Positions 1 through 7,796 of a stretch of DNA of 64,000 nt are shown here, piece by piece (position 1 is the first letter of the stretch; the number at the start of each line of letters is the position of its first letter). Origin of the DNA: UBA6049 sp965662345 (GTDB lineage: Bacteria; Bacteroidota; Bacteroidia; Flavobacteriales_G; Salibacteraceae); contig CBFIHE010000008.1 in NCBI GenBank assembly GCA_965662345.1, forward strand, positions 30,467 through 94,466, read 5' to 3'. The notes beneath the pieces are model-generated. The model saw only the letters and a program-made list of their open reading frames with translations, was not told the DNA's origin and made no database searches. A program made the position numbers and the translations under genes.

Positions 1-568
1 TTAATGAAGTTACCGTACTCGTGCTATCTGGGGTAGTAACAACCCATATAGAATTGTCTACGACCTTTATTTCATCAGCAAGGCCATTATGCTTTAGTTG
101 CGTGATTTCTTGTCCTTCACAGGTTTTAACGTATATATGATTCGCATACAAATCAGTTATGTAGCAGGTGTCGCCAATACAATCTATATATCTGGGCGAC
201 TGCATGTTTTCAATGGTGTACAACCTTTGGAAAGACGGCAGATCAACAACTTCTATTTTCCCTGAATTATTCACAACTAACCATCCTGTATCGTTTCTAA
301 CGAACATAGATTGAGCTACATCGCCTAGTGGTATTTCATTAACAACTTTGAAAAGCTCTTGGTAAGCTTCGCCATTGACCAAATTCACACCAGTTACCGA
401 TGCATTTCCCCAAGTGTAGTTGCCCTCATTGAGGATATACATCCATTCTGTTGCTAATGAATCAGGTAAGGTATTGGGGCTCTTACTTCTTGGGCCATAA
501 TTCTCCTCATCTGGTGTGCAAGCAAATGCCATTAAGCTCACGTAAAGAACAAGCAAAAATCTACTCAT
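1..568 (-). CDS. Surface beta-propeller lipoprotein (YncE/DUF5074-like), partial, cobalamin operon
   Basis: The start codon is at 568-566 and the C-terminus lies beyond the left window edge, so only about 189 residues are visible. The protein opens with a lipoprotein signal (hydrophobic segment ending in MAFAC, Cys about residue 17) followed by an acidic EE stretch that suits outer-membrane export in Bacteroidota. The visible part repeats short strand motifs around IEVVDLPSFQRLYTIENM and YIDCIGDTCYITDL, the look of a YncE-type seven-bladed propeller. The start overlaps the stop of the TonB receptor by four bases (ATGA), so translation is coupled. In Bacteroides, a surface propeller lipoprotein beside BtuB (BtuG) captures cobalamin; by position and fold this is a plausible counterpart. 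Function is inferred, because ligand residues cannot be read. Confidence 0.7.
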   Translation of the reverse strand, partial: MSRFLLVLYVSLMAFACTPDEENYGPRSKSPNTLPDSLATEWMYILNEGNYTWGNASVTGVNLVNGEAYQELFKVVNEIPLGDVAQSMFVRNDTGWLVVNNSGKIEVVDLPSFQRLYTIENMQSPRYIDCIGDTCYITDLYANHIYVKTCEGQEITQLKHNGLADEIKVVDNSIWVVTTPDSTSTVTSL

Positions 569-2427
569 ATTTTTATGTTAAGCGTAAACCTGTAGTTTCT
601 TCTTGGCATTGGCCTACCTGCCATAACCATATAGCTCTTATTGAAAAGGTTACATGCTTCTAAAGATACTGATAAATTGAGGCTCTTAGAAACATTGATA
701 TTGTTGTAAACATATTTTATGTCTACTAAATCGTAAGCTGGGAGGTAGGTTGAGTTCTCTCTGTCTACAAATCGATCACCTGTATACGAATACAGTACCG
801 TTACCATTTGATTTTTGTGCGTAACCCCGGTCTGTACTCTAAACTCAGCATCTGGAATGTAGATATTTGATTGCCCTTTACCGTTATTCGTACTTAAGAA
901 GGTGCCTGAAACATTCAGGTGTATATTGGTTTTACCAAAATCACGATGAAGTGACACATTTGCTTCCACTCCTATTCGATCAGAATAGTCTTGATTAACT
1001 GGCGCTGTAAAACCTTGGTCTGTTGGAATCCAAACCAATAAATCTGTTGTTTTGGCCTTGAAACCTGTAAGTGTAAAAGAAGTCTTGATTTCTTTTAGAT
1101 GCTGTTTCCAATTGATGCTAACCTCAAATGCTTCATCTCGCTCTGCCTTTAAATTGGGGTTACCCCCAGGCTGCCAATAGAGGTCGTTCAGTGTTGGTGC
1201 TCTTACGTTCCTTGACCAAGTTCCAAACCAAGATAATTTTCCTTTTAGTAATTCTCCTTTTAGCCCTACAGTTGGAAGTATACCAAGTACTGAATCATTC
1301 AAAAGCTCTGGTTGAATACTTGTGAATAAAGACAAGAACGATGTTAATTTTCTCTCATATCCTAACTCAGCTCTTGCTTGAACTCTAGATTCATTAAATA
1401 TCTCACTTAAAGCCCAATCTGTGGATAACAAGACATTAGCATGAATCACATCCTTAGCCCCAAGGTTTCTTTTTCCATAGACTTTGGCTTGCACTCCATG
1501 ATTTAAATAATCTGTATGAATAGCTGCGTTGGGATCTTGATAAGTAAGAAAACCATACTTGTAGCCTATTGATGCTTCAAGTTTTCTAGATCCTTGAGAC
1601 TTGATGTAAGAAACTGCTAATACACCAAGGTTGTCTGATTGTTCTTGCAAAGAGGACTGCACACCAATGCTAGGAGGTATTTGTCGTTTTGTTTGCGTCC
1701 ATAAGCCATTAAACTTAAGCTGCTGGGTATCCTTTATCTTGATTATAGCGTGCTGTTCAACAGATAGCCTGTTGAATGCTGAGTTCGACATCTCTACTTC
1801 TGGGCTTTCTAGTTGTGTATAGTCTGAAAAACTGTAATTATTTTCACTGTAAGCTCCAGAGATTGCGGTTGATAATAACCACTTGTTACCCAATTGATAA
1901 TTAACTCTTGTTCCAGCACTGTAAGTATTGAAGGATGCTGCTCCTAGAGTGATTTCTGCACTAGGAGCCTCTTCAATTTCTGAAGTTAAATTAACACTAC
2001 CACCAATACCTCCAAAGCCATCTCGCCTATTTGCATTTCCGTATCTAATCTCAGCAGTTGTAGACCCTGCTATGGGAATCATCGAAAGGTCTGCTTGCCC
2101 AAGGGTTGGAGAGTTGATGTTTACCCCATTCCACAGTATAGAAGTTTGAGAAGCAGAGGTTCCTCGTAATGAAATGGAAGTTAATTGCCCAGGACCATAA
2201 TCTCGTAAATGAATAGGGTTCACTTCTAATGCATCAGACAAAGACGCATTAAACAGATTCAAGCTTCTTAGTTGAATAGAATCTGTTTTGTAAACGGGCG
2301 GCAAAGGATCTGGAGTAGCAATAATGTCTACTACCCGCAGTGAATCTGCCAGAAGAGTATCTACTTGTTGACCAAGCCCATTGGTTAGGGTACTAAACAA
2401 CAGAAGAAATACTATCGCTTTATGCAT
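565..2427 (-). CDS. TonB-dependent receptor, probable cobalamin transporter (BtuB-like)
   Basis: A 620-residue outer-membrane receptor that would import a TonB-dependent ligand, most likely cobalamin, across the outer membrane. A signal peptide covers about residues 1-20. The plug domain follows at about 45-160, with the typical patterns SISLRGTSASQTSILWNGV and GGIGGSVNLTS, then a beta-barrel ending in a terminal strand with aromatic and alternating hydrophobic residues (YRFTLNIKI). There is no CarboxypepD_reg extension and no SusD partner, as expected for the short BtuB/vitamin type rather than a polysaccharide receptor. It is the third gene of a four-gene operon led by a cobalamin riboswitch; its start overlaps the preceding stop by 16 bases and its stop overlaps the next start by 4. 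Substrate specificity is inferred from the riboswitch. Confidence 0.85.
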   Translation of the reverse strand: MHKAIVFLLLFSTLTNGLGQQVDTLLADSLRVVDIIATPDPLPPVYKTDSIQLRSLNLFNASLSDALEVNPIHLRDYGPGQLTSISLRGTSASQTSILWNGVNINSPTLGQADLSMIPIAGSTTAEIRYGNANRRDGFGGIGGSVNLTSEIEEAPSAEITLGAASFNTYSAGTRVNYQLGNKWLLSTAISGAYSENNYSFSDYTQLESPEVEMSNSAFNRLSVEQHAIIKIKDTQQLKFNGLWTQTKRQIPPSIGVQSSLQEQSDNLGVLAVSYIKSQGSRKLEASIGYKYGFLTYQDPNAAIHTDYLNHGVQAKVYGKRNLGAKDVIHANVLLSTDWALSEIFNESRVQARAELGYERKLTSFLSLFTSIQPELLNDSVLGILPTVGLKGELLKGKLSWFGTWSRNVRAPTLNDLYWQPGGNPNLKAERDEAFEVSINWKQHLKEIKTSFTLTGFKAKTTDLLVWIPTDQGFTAPVNQDYSDRIGVEANVSLHRDFGKTNIHLNVSGTFLSTNNGKGQSNIYIPDAEFRVQTGVTHKNQMVTVLYSYTGDRFVDRENSTYLPAYDLVDIKYVYNNINVSKSLNLSVSLEACNLFNKSYMVMAGRPMPRRNYRFTLNIKI

Positions 2428-3392
2428 TTGTAAACCTGTTGGCCATGCCCCCCATTAACCCTGAGGAAATAAATGCCTCTGCTTAAATGAGAAACATTTT
2501 TGGTTGAATTCCCTTTTGATATTTGCCCAGTACCTACCTCTTTGCCCAGAGCATCATGCAGGGTATATTCTAACTCTGAAGTGGTATAAATGGAAAAAGA
2601 CTCATCCCAAATTGTTTGAATGCGTGACGTATTTGAAGTTCGTACATCACTAGACTCAAGCGCTTCATTTAACGCACATACCGCATCTAAATCAAAGCCA
2701 CATGACGAGAATGCTGTTGGCCATGGATCATTAATCATGTTGCCTGCGGTATCGGCTGTGCCAAAAGTACTGTCTATACTGCCTACTACATCTGTAATCC
2801 GCACATGGGTCACATTAAAAATATCTAATTCTGGATAGCCTGCAAGCTCTGCTAAGTCAAAAGGAGTGCCATACCCCGTTTCATACTTCCCTGCCAAACC
2901 ATTGACTTGGGTAGGATCAACAGTACCAAAGCTTCCTACTTGCTCATTTGAAGGAGTTAATGAGTGAGCTGGAAACATCACGAAATCCATACCATTGCTG
3001 CTCACTTCTACAATAGCAAGTTCTAGAAAATAGCCAGAATCTATGGGAGAGTAAAAGCCATTTTCAAAGACGGCAAAATCGTATCCCGGTAAATCTTGTA
3101 AAGGCTGATTAAATGATAAAGTAGCCACTCCCCCATCTCCTAAGCTTATACAAGCCCCATCGGCTTTGCCCAAAGCAAAAGAGCTTTCACCAGCATCTGC
3201 CAAAGGAGCTCCTGGTTGACTTAGATTGATGGGGGCTCTTGTAACTTCTACTTCAGAAGCCCATGCCACACAAGCATTTGAATTGGCACTTACTGCATTA
3301 GACCCAGTTTGGCCTACTGCTGGTGAATAAGGTCCAGTTTGCGCAAAAATAAAGCTAGGTAACCCAATAAAAACAAATAATAAACGAATCAT
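2412..3392 (-). CDS. T9SS-exported cell-surface protein of the cobalamin operon
   Basis: A 326-residue protein with a signal peptide (about 1-17) and a C-terminal type IX sorting tail (about 245-326: YTLHDALGKEVGTG, LSRGIYFLRVNGG, closing with KCIKR). The central domain has the patterns SFALGKADGACISLGDGG, YDFAVFENGFY, AIVEVSSNGMDF, GYGTPFDLAEL, HVRITDVVG and CGFDLDAVCALN. This is the conserved 'cell surface protein' family often found beside BtuB-type receptors in Bacteroidota; its biochemical role is not known to me. It overlaps the upstream gene by 4 bases and the receptor by 16. Position inside a riboswitch-controlled operon suggests a surface role in corrinoid capture. Export by T9SS, rather than lipid anchoring, is what the sequence shows. 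Confidence 0.75.
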   Translation of the reverse strand: MIRLLFVFIGLPSFIFAQTGPYSPAVGQTGSNAVSANSNACVAWASEVEVTRAPINLSQPGAPLADAGESSFALGKADGACISLGDGGVATLSFNQPLQDLPGYDFAVFENGFYSPIDSGYFLELAIVEVSSNGMDFVMFPAHSLTPSNEQVGSFGTVDPTQVNGLAGKYETGYGTPFDLAELAGYPELDIFNVTHVRITDVVGSIDSTFGTADTAGNMINDPWPTAFSSCGFDLDAVCALNEALESSDVRTSNTSRIQTIWDESFSIYTTSELEYTLHDALGKEVGTGQISKGNSTKNVSHLSRGIYFLRVNGGHGQQVYKCIKR

Positions 3393-4948
3393 TGCTTTAT
3401 TAATTTATTCATTTGTATTTCACCATTTATAATCGCGTTTACATAATATACACCCATTGGCAAATCGCCTATGAATAGTCTTTTGCTGCTTCCCAAGGTT
3501 TTGATGAGAGAACCAGTAGAATTGTAGATTTTAATTTCTTGGGGTATGTCTGAAAACCAAGCTTCATCTTGTGCTGGATTCGGATAAATTGTGAATTCTG
3601 ATCTCTCGCTAGTGTTTAGCCCCATTGAACTATAGACATGCATGGTGGTAGTATCACATTTGTTGTATCTATCGCAAATCTCTAGAACAACTGTATCTAC
3701 AACTCCTAGCGCAACAGGGATTTCATAGGAAATAAAACCTGATTGGTATGAATAAGAAATTGAAGCATCAACAGAGAGTTGTTCAATTACGCTTATTGTA
3801 ATGGTATCTAGCCAATCACGCTCGTAAGCATCTAGCAATAAAGAATCTGGGTTATTTGTAAGGTACAAATCAAGTGTTGGCTGAACAACGGGCTTTCTAT
3901 TGTATGCTAAATCGATCGCACTGCCAGATATTGGTGTTTCTAAACTATCTGAAAGTACGCCTGATTGATTAACGCCCATAACCCATCCCTCTGAAAAATA
4001 GTTTGTTGACTGCGCATAATAGTTGGTTCCGTTCGTATCTAAAACCAAATCACTTGGCGTAATTGAAGCTAAAGGGCTAACCATTGAATTCATAGGGTCT
4101 ATAAAGCCTAGTCCGCCATTAAAAATACCTAAAACTCCTTGTGTGCTAGATTGATAAAGGTCCATGCCCGAAACTACTGAGGTGTCTGTAATAAAAGTAT
4201 TGTTCACTAGATTCAACTGAGTAAATCCGTTGTATGCAGGAACCCAATTCACATAACGTTGATTAACTGCAAATAACGTGTTTGCCGACACAACAATATC
4301 ACCAATTCCAGCAGCTAGTGTATCTAATTGAACGTCACGTTCATGCCAAAGTCCCAAAATACTTGAACCATTAGAACCAATGGTATAAATTCCAATATGA
4401 CCCGTATCATTGAGCGTGTAGGACACGTACGCTGTATCTGGAGTAAAGGCACCTCCTTTTTTTCTATAAAGCCCTGATGTTGATGCAGGTAGATCAGTGT
4501 CAGCATACGTTGTATTGCTTAAATCCAGTAACTCCTTCGCAACAAGGAATTGAGATGTTGCCCCAAAGCCCCGATTGTAGACCAAATAATAGTCTGCAAA
4601 GATTTCTATATTCTGTAACCCTGCTACATCTGATTGAGTACTATCTATTACTTCACCAGACAATAGGTCTACTCGATAAATAGCATCTGTGCCAGCAGGA
4701 TGGCCAGAAGCTCTACCTACATGCACAAATGCTTGTGTACTCAAGACGGCTACATCATTTGAAAAATCACCTAAGAAAGAAGCAATGGTATCTAATTGAC
4801 CAGATTCTGGTATAGAAGATAATAAGTGAACTAGATTTCCGGGCTGACCATAGGACCCACCCGTTGAAAAAACTACACGTTCTGTAAAACTCTGTGCAAG
4901 GAGCTGTGTAGATGCCAACAAGAATGCACTTAACACTAATTTTTTCAT
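3389..4948 (-). CDS. T9SS-exported beta-propeller surface protein, first gene of cobalamin operon
   Basis: A 519-residue protein with signal peptide (about 1-18, ending LLAQ), a repetitive beta-rich region of roughly 330 residues resembling a YncE/DUF5074 propeller, an Ig-like segment near 360-440, and a T9SS type A tail (TIYPNPAQDEAWF, then IKIYNSTGSLIKTL, LPMGVYYVNAI, NKLIKQ). It is the gene immediately downstream of the cobalamin riboswitch, whose 3' end lies about 130 bases before this start. The following gene overlaps by 4 bases. Architecture and location suggest a T9SS-anchored analogue of the BtuG corrinoid-binding lipoprotein; that is inference, since no binding site can be identified by eye. 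The start is chosen at the Met preceding KKLVLSAFLLA, a good signal peptide. Confidence 0.75.
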   Translation of the reverse strand: MKKLVLSAFLLASTQLLAQSFTERVVFSTGGSYGQPGNLVHLLSSIPESGQLDTIASFLGDFSNDVAVLSTQAFVHVGRASGHPAGTDAIYRVDLLSGEVIDSTQSDVAGLQNIEIFADYYLVYNRGFGATSQFLVAKELLDLSNTTYADTDLPASTSGLYRKKGGAFTPDTAYVSYTLNDTGHIGIYTIGSNGSSILGLWHERDVQLDTLAAGIGDIVVSANTLFAVNQRYVNWVPAYNGFTQLNLVNNTFITDTSVVSGMDLYQSSTQGVLGIFNGGLGFIDPMNSMVSPLASITPSDLVLDTNGTNYYAQSTNYFSEGWVMGVNQSGVLSDSLETPISGSAIDLAYNRKPVVQPTLDLYLTNNPDSLLLDAYERDWLDTITISVIEQLSVDASISYSYQSGFISYEIPVALGVVDTVVLEICDRYNKCDTTTMHVYSSMGLNTSERSEFTIYPNPAQDEAWFSDIPQEIKIYNSTGSLIKTLGSSKRLFIGDLPMGVYYVNAIINGEIQMNKLIKQ

Positions 4949-4966
4949 CCTAAAAGATTTAAATAT

Positions 4967-5140
4967 TTAAAATCCTTTAGGGATAATACATTCAGGAACA
5001 GTGAAGGAATTGAGATTCGGGTCAACCATAATCACCGTATCCAAACTTTTATCCCGAAAGTTGAATATCAATGAAATTGGCAGGTCTTCTGACTTACTCA
5101 GAGGTTTGAGCGCCTTCCCGTTCTTAATGAACAGTGGCAT
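4967..5140 (-). CDS. Possible 57-codon ORF overlapping the riboswitch 3' half (uncertain)
   Basis: An ATG-initiated frame at 5140-5138 runs 57 codons to a TAA at 4969-4967, 18 bases before the first structural gene of the cobalamin operon. The first 20 codons overlap conserved riboswitch elements (GCCACTGT box and the AGTCAGAAGACCTGCC end), so openness there may be chance. The last ~36 codons lie beyond the aptamer and read KSLDTVIMVDPNLNSF then VPECIIPKGF, a normal-looking protein composition. There is no signal peptide, no recognised domain and no clear ribosome binding site. It could be a leader peptide, the relic of a gene, or an accident. Confidence 0.25.
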   Translation of the reverse strand: MPLFIKNGKALKPLSKSEDLPISLIFNFRDKSLDTVIMVDPNLNSFTVPECIIPKGF

Positions 5141-5245
5141 AATGCTTGGCCTATTAGAGCTTACAGCTGCGGGAACAGTTTAGGACTTTCACCCAATTCC
5201 CTTTTAATCCGATTGCAAGCAACCGAAACCAAAATCTGTACGAAG
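5079..5245 (-). promoter_or_regulatory. Cobalamin (AdoCbl-type) riboswitch
   Basis: Read on the minus strand, this region shows the hallmark order of the cobalamin aptamer: TTTTGGTTTCGGTTGC near the 5' side, GGGAATTGGGTGAAAGTCC, CCCGCAGCTGT, the B12 box GCCACTGT (around 5131-5138), GGGAAGGCGC, and the closing AAGTCAGAAGACCTGCC at 5079-5095. It lies between the converging-free 3' end of a lipoprotein operon (5268) and the first gene of the B12 uptake operon (start 4948). Binding of adenosylcobalamin or a related corrinoid would be expected to lower expression of the receptor and its surface partners. No strong terminator hairpin with a T-run follows it, so control at translation is more likely than transcription termination, as an inference. 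Confidence 0.93.
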
Positions 5246-5267
5246 GTAGCCCTTTCTACAAGAAGAC

Positions 5268-5927
5268 CTAGTAGGCTCTTCCTATTCTTGAAATGAACTG
5301 GCCGTTGTTAAGTAGTATTGAATTTCCATTGGTATCATAGAGAACACACTCCATTTCACCCGCCATGGTGTAGGCAGAAAATCCATCTGGATTTTCTAAT
5401 AATTCCCTTATGATAAACTTACTCGTTTGTGGTTGGGCAGTAAAGTTTCCTGGAGGATATTGTGTGCTCCATACCATGCCCGTATCGTCTGCAAAAGTGA
5501 CCACAACGCCCTGTAGCGTATCGATATTACTGCCATATTCATAGGAGCCAAGTCTAATGATGGAATCTTTATCAATATCCATTTCAAAAAATGGAGCGCA
5601 CCCCAAAAGCTCAATAGATATAGAGTTTAAAGCACCAGTGTCTAATTCTCCAAAGGCGCCCCAATAGGTAGACTGTCCTTTTAAACGGTCTAATGAAGTG
5701 TCTGAGCAAACGGTATACCAAGCACTATCAATGCCGTTACCTGAACTTCCATCGTTCATCCAAGCTTTTGTAGCTCCGTCTATTTGTGCTGAGAGGAAAA
5801 GTTCATCTCCCCAAACTGGTATCGGGTCAGGCGTTGGTGTTTCTTCAAACACTGTAGGATCTACTTCTTCTCTACAACCAATAATTGCAAGTACTGAAAA
5901 TGCTGCTATGAGTATAAATCGAATCAT
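5268..5927 (-). CDS. Lipoprotein of unknown function, third of three paralogues
   Basis: A 219-residue lipoprotein: signal MIRFILIAAFSVLAIIGC with the lipidated Cys at 18, followed by REEVDPTVFEETP and a proline-rich linker. The body has the pattern shared with its two upstream neighbours: an opening strand (FLSAQIDG), a long middle part with Cys residues, a strand VVVTFADDTGMVWST, and an end with GEMECVLYDTNGN and GQFISRIGRAY. No family is recognised. It overlaps the preceding lipoprotein stop by 4 bases. The shared layout suggests gene duplication inside one operon; role unknown, probably outer-membrane or periplasmic. Confidence 0.8.
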   Translation of the reverse strand: MIRFILIAAFSVLAIIGCREEVDPTVFEETPTPDPIPVWGDELFLSAQIDGATKAWMNDGSSGNGIDSAWYTVCSDTSLDRLKGQSTYWGAFGELDTGALNSISIELLGCAPFFEMDIDKDSIIRLGSYEYGSNIDTLQGVVVTFADDTGMVWSTQYPPGNFTAQPQTSKFIIRELLENPDGFSAYTMAGEMECVLYDTNGNSILLNNGQFISRIGRAY

Positions 5928-6580
5928 TTCTTACCGTAGTAGAGTTTAAACTTCACTTGCCTTGCTTCTAGTTGTCTGCCGTCTCTATCGTACAAATAAC
6001 CATTGAACTCGCCAAAGGCTAAGTATTTGCTGACTCCATTGTAGTTGTTGTCTATCACTTCACTTAAAGCAAACCGACTAAACGTACCAGAGTTATTCCC
6101 TCTAGAAGAACTCCAAAGTGTACTATCTGAATCAATGTAAAAAAGCTGAACGCCATTTGCATCTGCTGGAGAGCTGTAAAAATCTAGTAGTGCAGGCGTG
6201 AACAGCGAATCTAAATAGGTCTGCTCTGTAGTATCAAGCGGAATAGTACGAATGATTTCAATGCGCCAGCTTTCTCTATCGTTGTAGTTTCGGCCTAACA
6301 TCATTGTTTCAGTTTGAATGTAAGACCAGGTTGAATCATTGATGGGATTCCATCCGTTTTGAGAATTTCTCACCCTACTTACATAATCATCCTTATTATG
6401 TTCATAGGTAAAATATTCTCCGTCAATCCTTCCAGTCATTAAAAGATCTACTGGAATAATCAAACCAGTTGTATCTGTAAGGTTTGGATTGGGCAAGCGC
6501 TCCAAGTCATCATCTCCTGCGCAAGAAGACAAGCCAAACAGCCATAAGGCAGCAATAAAAAGCGATAACGTTCGCATCAT
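5924..6580 (-). CDS. Lipoprotein of unknown function, second of three paralogues
   Basis: A 218-residue lipoprotein with signal MMRTLSLFIAALWLFGLSSC (Cys at 20) and an acidic AGDDDLE start typical for export to the outer membrane. It shares the framework of its neighbours: LMTGRIDGEYFTYEHNKDDY, a middle with Trp and Asp residues, FYIDSDSTLWSS, then AFGEFNGYLYDRDG and VKFKLYYGKK at the end. It overlaps the genes on both sides (one base at 6580, four at 5924-5927), so the three are translationally coupled. No domain is recognised and no function is proposed. Confidence 0.8.
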   Translation of the reverse strand: MMRTLSLFIAALWLFGLSSCAGDDDLERLPNPNLTDTTGLIIPVDLLMTGRIDGEYFTYEHNKDDYVSRVRNSQNGWNPINDSTWSYIQTETMMLGRNYNDRESWRIEIIRTIPLDTTEQTYLDSLFTPALLDFYSSPADANGVQLFYIDSDSTLWSSSRGNNSGTFSRFALSEVIDNNYNGVSKYLAFGEFNGYLYDRDGRQLEARQVKFKLYYGKK

Positions 6581-7242
6581 TACTTGATCCCGAATTTCAT
6601 TCTGAATTGTCCAGACTCAACCCTAACTCCTACTGTGCTATTGTATAACACTAAATCCATTTGACCAAGGAGCTCTAGTGTAGCTGTATTGGCTGTGGAA
6701 CTTACGGTATCTACAGAAAGAATATTGAACTGGAAGTTTTGATTAGAGCCCGTTCCTCTTCTAGAAGTGTACACAGTACCGTTTGGAGCAGTCCATTTTA
6801 CTACAACCCCCTCAGTTAGTTTGTTCAAGCTCTCATCACCGTATGGGTAAGTCATCGGTTGAAAAACGGCCAATCTCTCAGCTAGGCTAGCAGTGCTAGA
6901 CTGACACTGTAAGAATTTAATCTCCAAAGAAGGACCGCTTCCCGTGGTGTCTCGCAGAACAGAACTTTGACTGAACATAGCATTGCTTGTATCACAATCC
7001 CATCCTGTAGCGCTATCCATGGCGTTCACGTAGTCAGAAATACTATCTTGAAGCGTATACACAAAGGAGTCAACTTTTCCAGTAAAATAATACCTACTTA
7101 CAATAGGAACAGAATCACCCACACCCCAATTAGGATCGAACGGTGGTGTTGGGGGAACATCTTCGTTCAACACGTCTTTTTCACAGCTTGCAAATGCAAG
7201 AACCGCTAACAGCGGTAATAACCAAAAGTGTTTTCTTTTCAT
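6580..7242 (-). CDS. Lipoprotein of unknown function, first of three paralogues
   Basis: A 220-residue lipoprotein. The frame is open to 7263, but the Met at 7242 (MKRKHFWLLPLLAVLAFASC) gives a proper lipoprotein signal with Cys at 20, so that start is chosen. The body follows the pattern of the two downstream genes: YYFTGKVDSFVYTLQDS, VVVKWTAPNGTVYTS, then LLGQMDLVLYN and SGQFRMKFGIK at the C-terminus. It overlaps the next gene by one base at 6580. It follows the YkgJ gene by 46 bases on the same strand and could be cotranscribed with it. Function unknown. Confidence 0.8.
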   Translation of the reverse strand: MKRKHFWLLPLLAVLAFASCEKDVLNEDVPPTPPFDPNWGVGDSVPIVSRYYFTGKVDSFVYTLQDSISDYVNAMDSATGWDCDTSNAMFSQSSVLRDTTGSGPSLEIKFLQCQSSTASLAERLAVFQPMTYPYGDESLNKLTEGVVVKWTAPNGTVYTSRRGTGSNQNFQFNILSVDTVSSTANTATLELLGQMDLVLYNSTVGVRVESGQFRMKFGIK

Positions 7243-7288
7243 GGTTCTTTCGTCTCCTGCCAAATATATTCAAATTTCAGTACTGCCT

Positions 7289-7792
7289 CTACCCGCTTAT
7301 TGAACGAAGGCGCTCAAGGATTTCATATACTGCTGGACATATAGACGCATTTTTTACAGTTAAGCTGCTTATTTGATGCATATTCTTTCTATTGGTATGT
7401 GGATATTCTCTGCATGCCCGTGGTCTATCTTCATATACTTGACAGGTGTTGTCTTCATTTAAAAAGACACAAGGCGATTCCTGTAAAACAAAATCTCCAT
7501 CTTCATCTTCTCTCAAGTATTTCTCTATGAATTCTATGGGTTTCATTCTAAAACGCTTAGATAAACGCTCAATGTCTTTATCAATAAAAATAGGGGTTGT
7601 GGTTTTGCAGCAATTCGCACAATGCAAGCAATCTAGTTCTTCAAACACATCATCGTGCTCTTCGCGGAACAGCACATCCATTTGCTTAGGCTTCTTCTTC
7701 AGGCGTTGCATAAGCTTTTTATTGCTTTTCTGCTTAGCTGTTGCTAGGTCTTGAAGTTTCTCTAACCTTTGTTGTACTTCTTTCTGATTCAT
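7289..7792 (-). CDS. YkgJ-family cysteine cluster protein (metal-binding)
   Basis: A 167-residue protein with the zinc/iron-chelating pattern of the YkgJ family: Cys55, Cys58, Cys61 and Cys62 in DCLHCANCC, then Cys108 (ESPCVF), Cys117 (NTCQVY) and Cys127 (RACREYP). The N-terminal 45 residues are lysine-rich and helical. Family members bind a metal or Fe-S cluster; no reaction is firmly known. It is cytoplasmic, with no signal. Its start lies only four bases from the start of the divergent pseudouridine synthase gene, so each promoter would have to sit inside the other coding region unless one of the starts is further in. Confidence 0.88.
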   Translation of the reverse strand: MNQKEVQQRLEKLQDLATAKQKSNKKLMQRLKKKPKQMDVLFREEHDDVFEELDCLHCANCCKTTTPIFIDKDIERLSKRFRMKPIEFIEKYLREDEDGDFVLQESPCVFLNEDNTCQVYEDRPRACREYPHTNRKNMHQISSLTVKNASICPAVYEILERLRSISG

Positions 7793-7796
7793 TGAG

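Noticed and set aside
5001..5183. Plus-strand 60-codon ORF across the riboswitch
   Set aside because: It is antisense to a conserved cobalamin aptamer, has no good family pattern, and mirrors the minus-strand frame; openness is most simply a by-product of the aptamer sequence.
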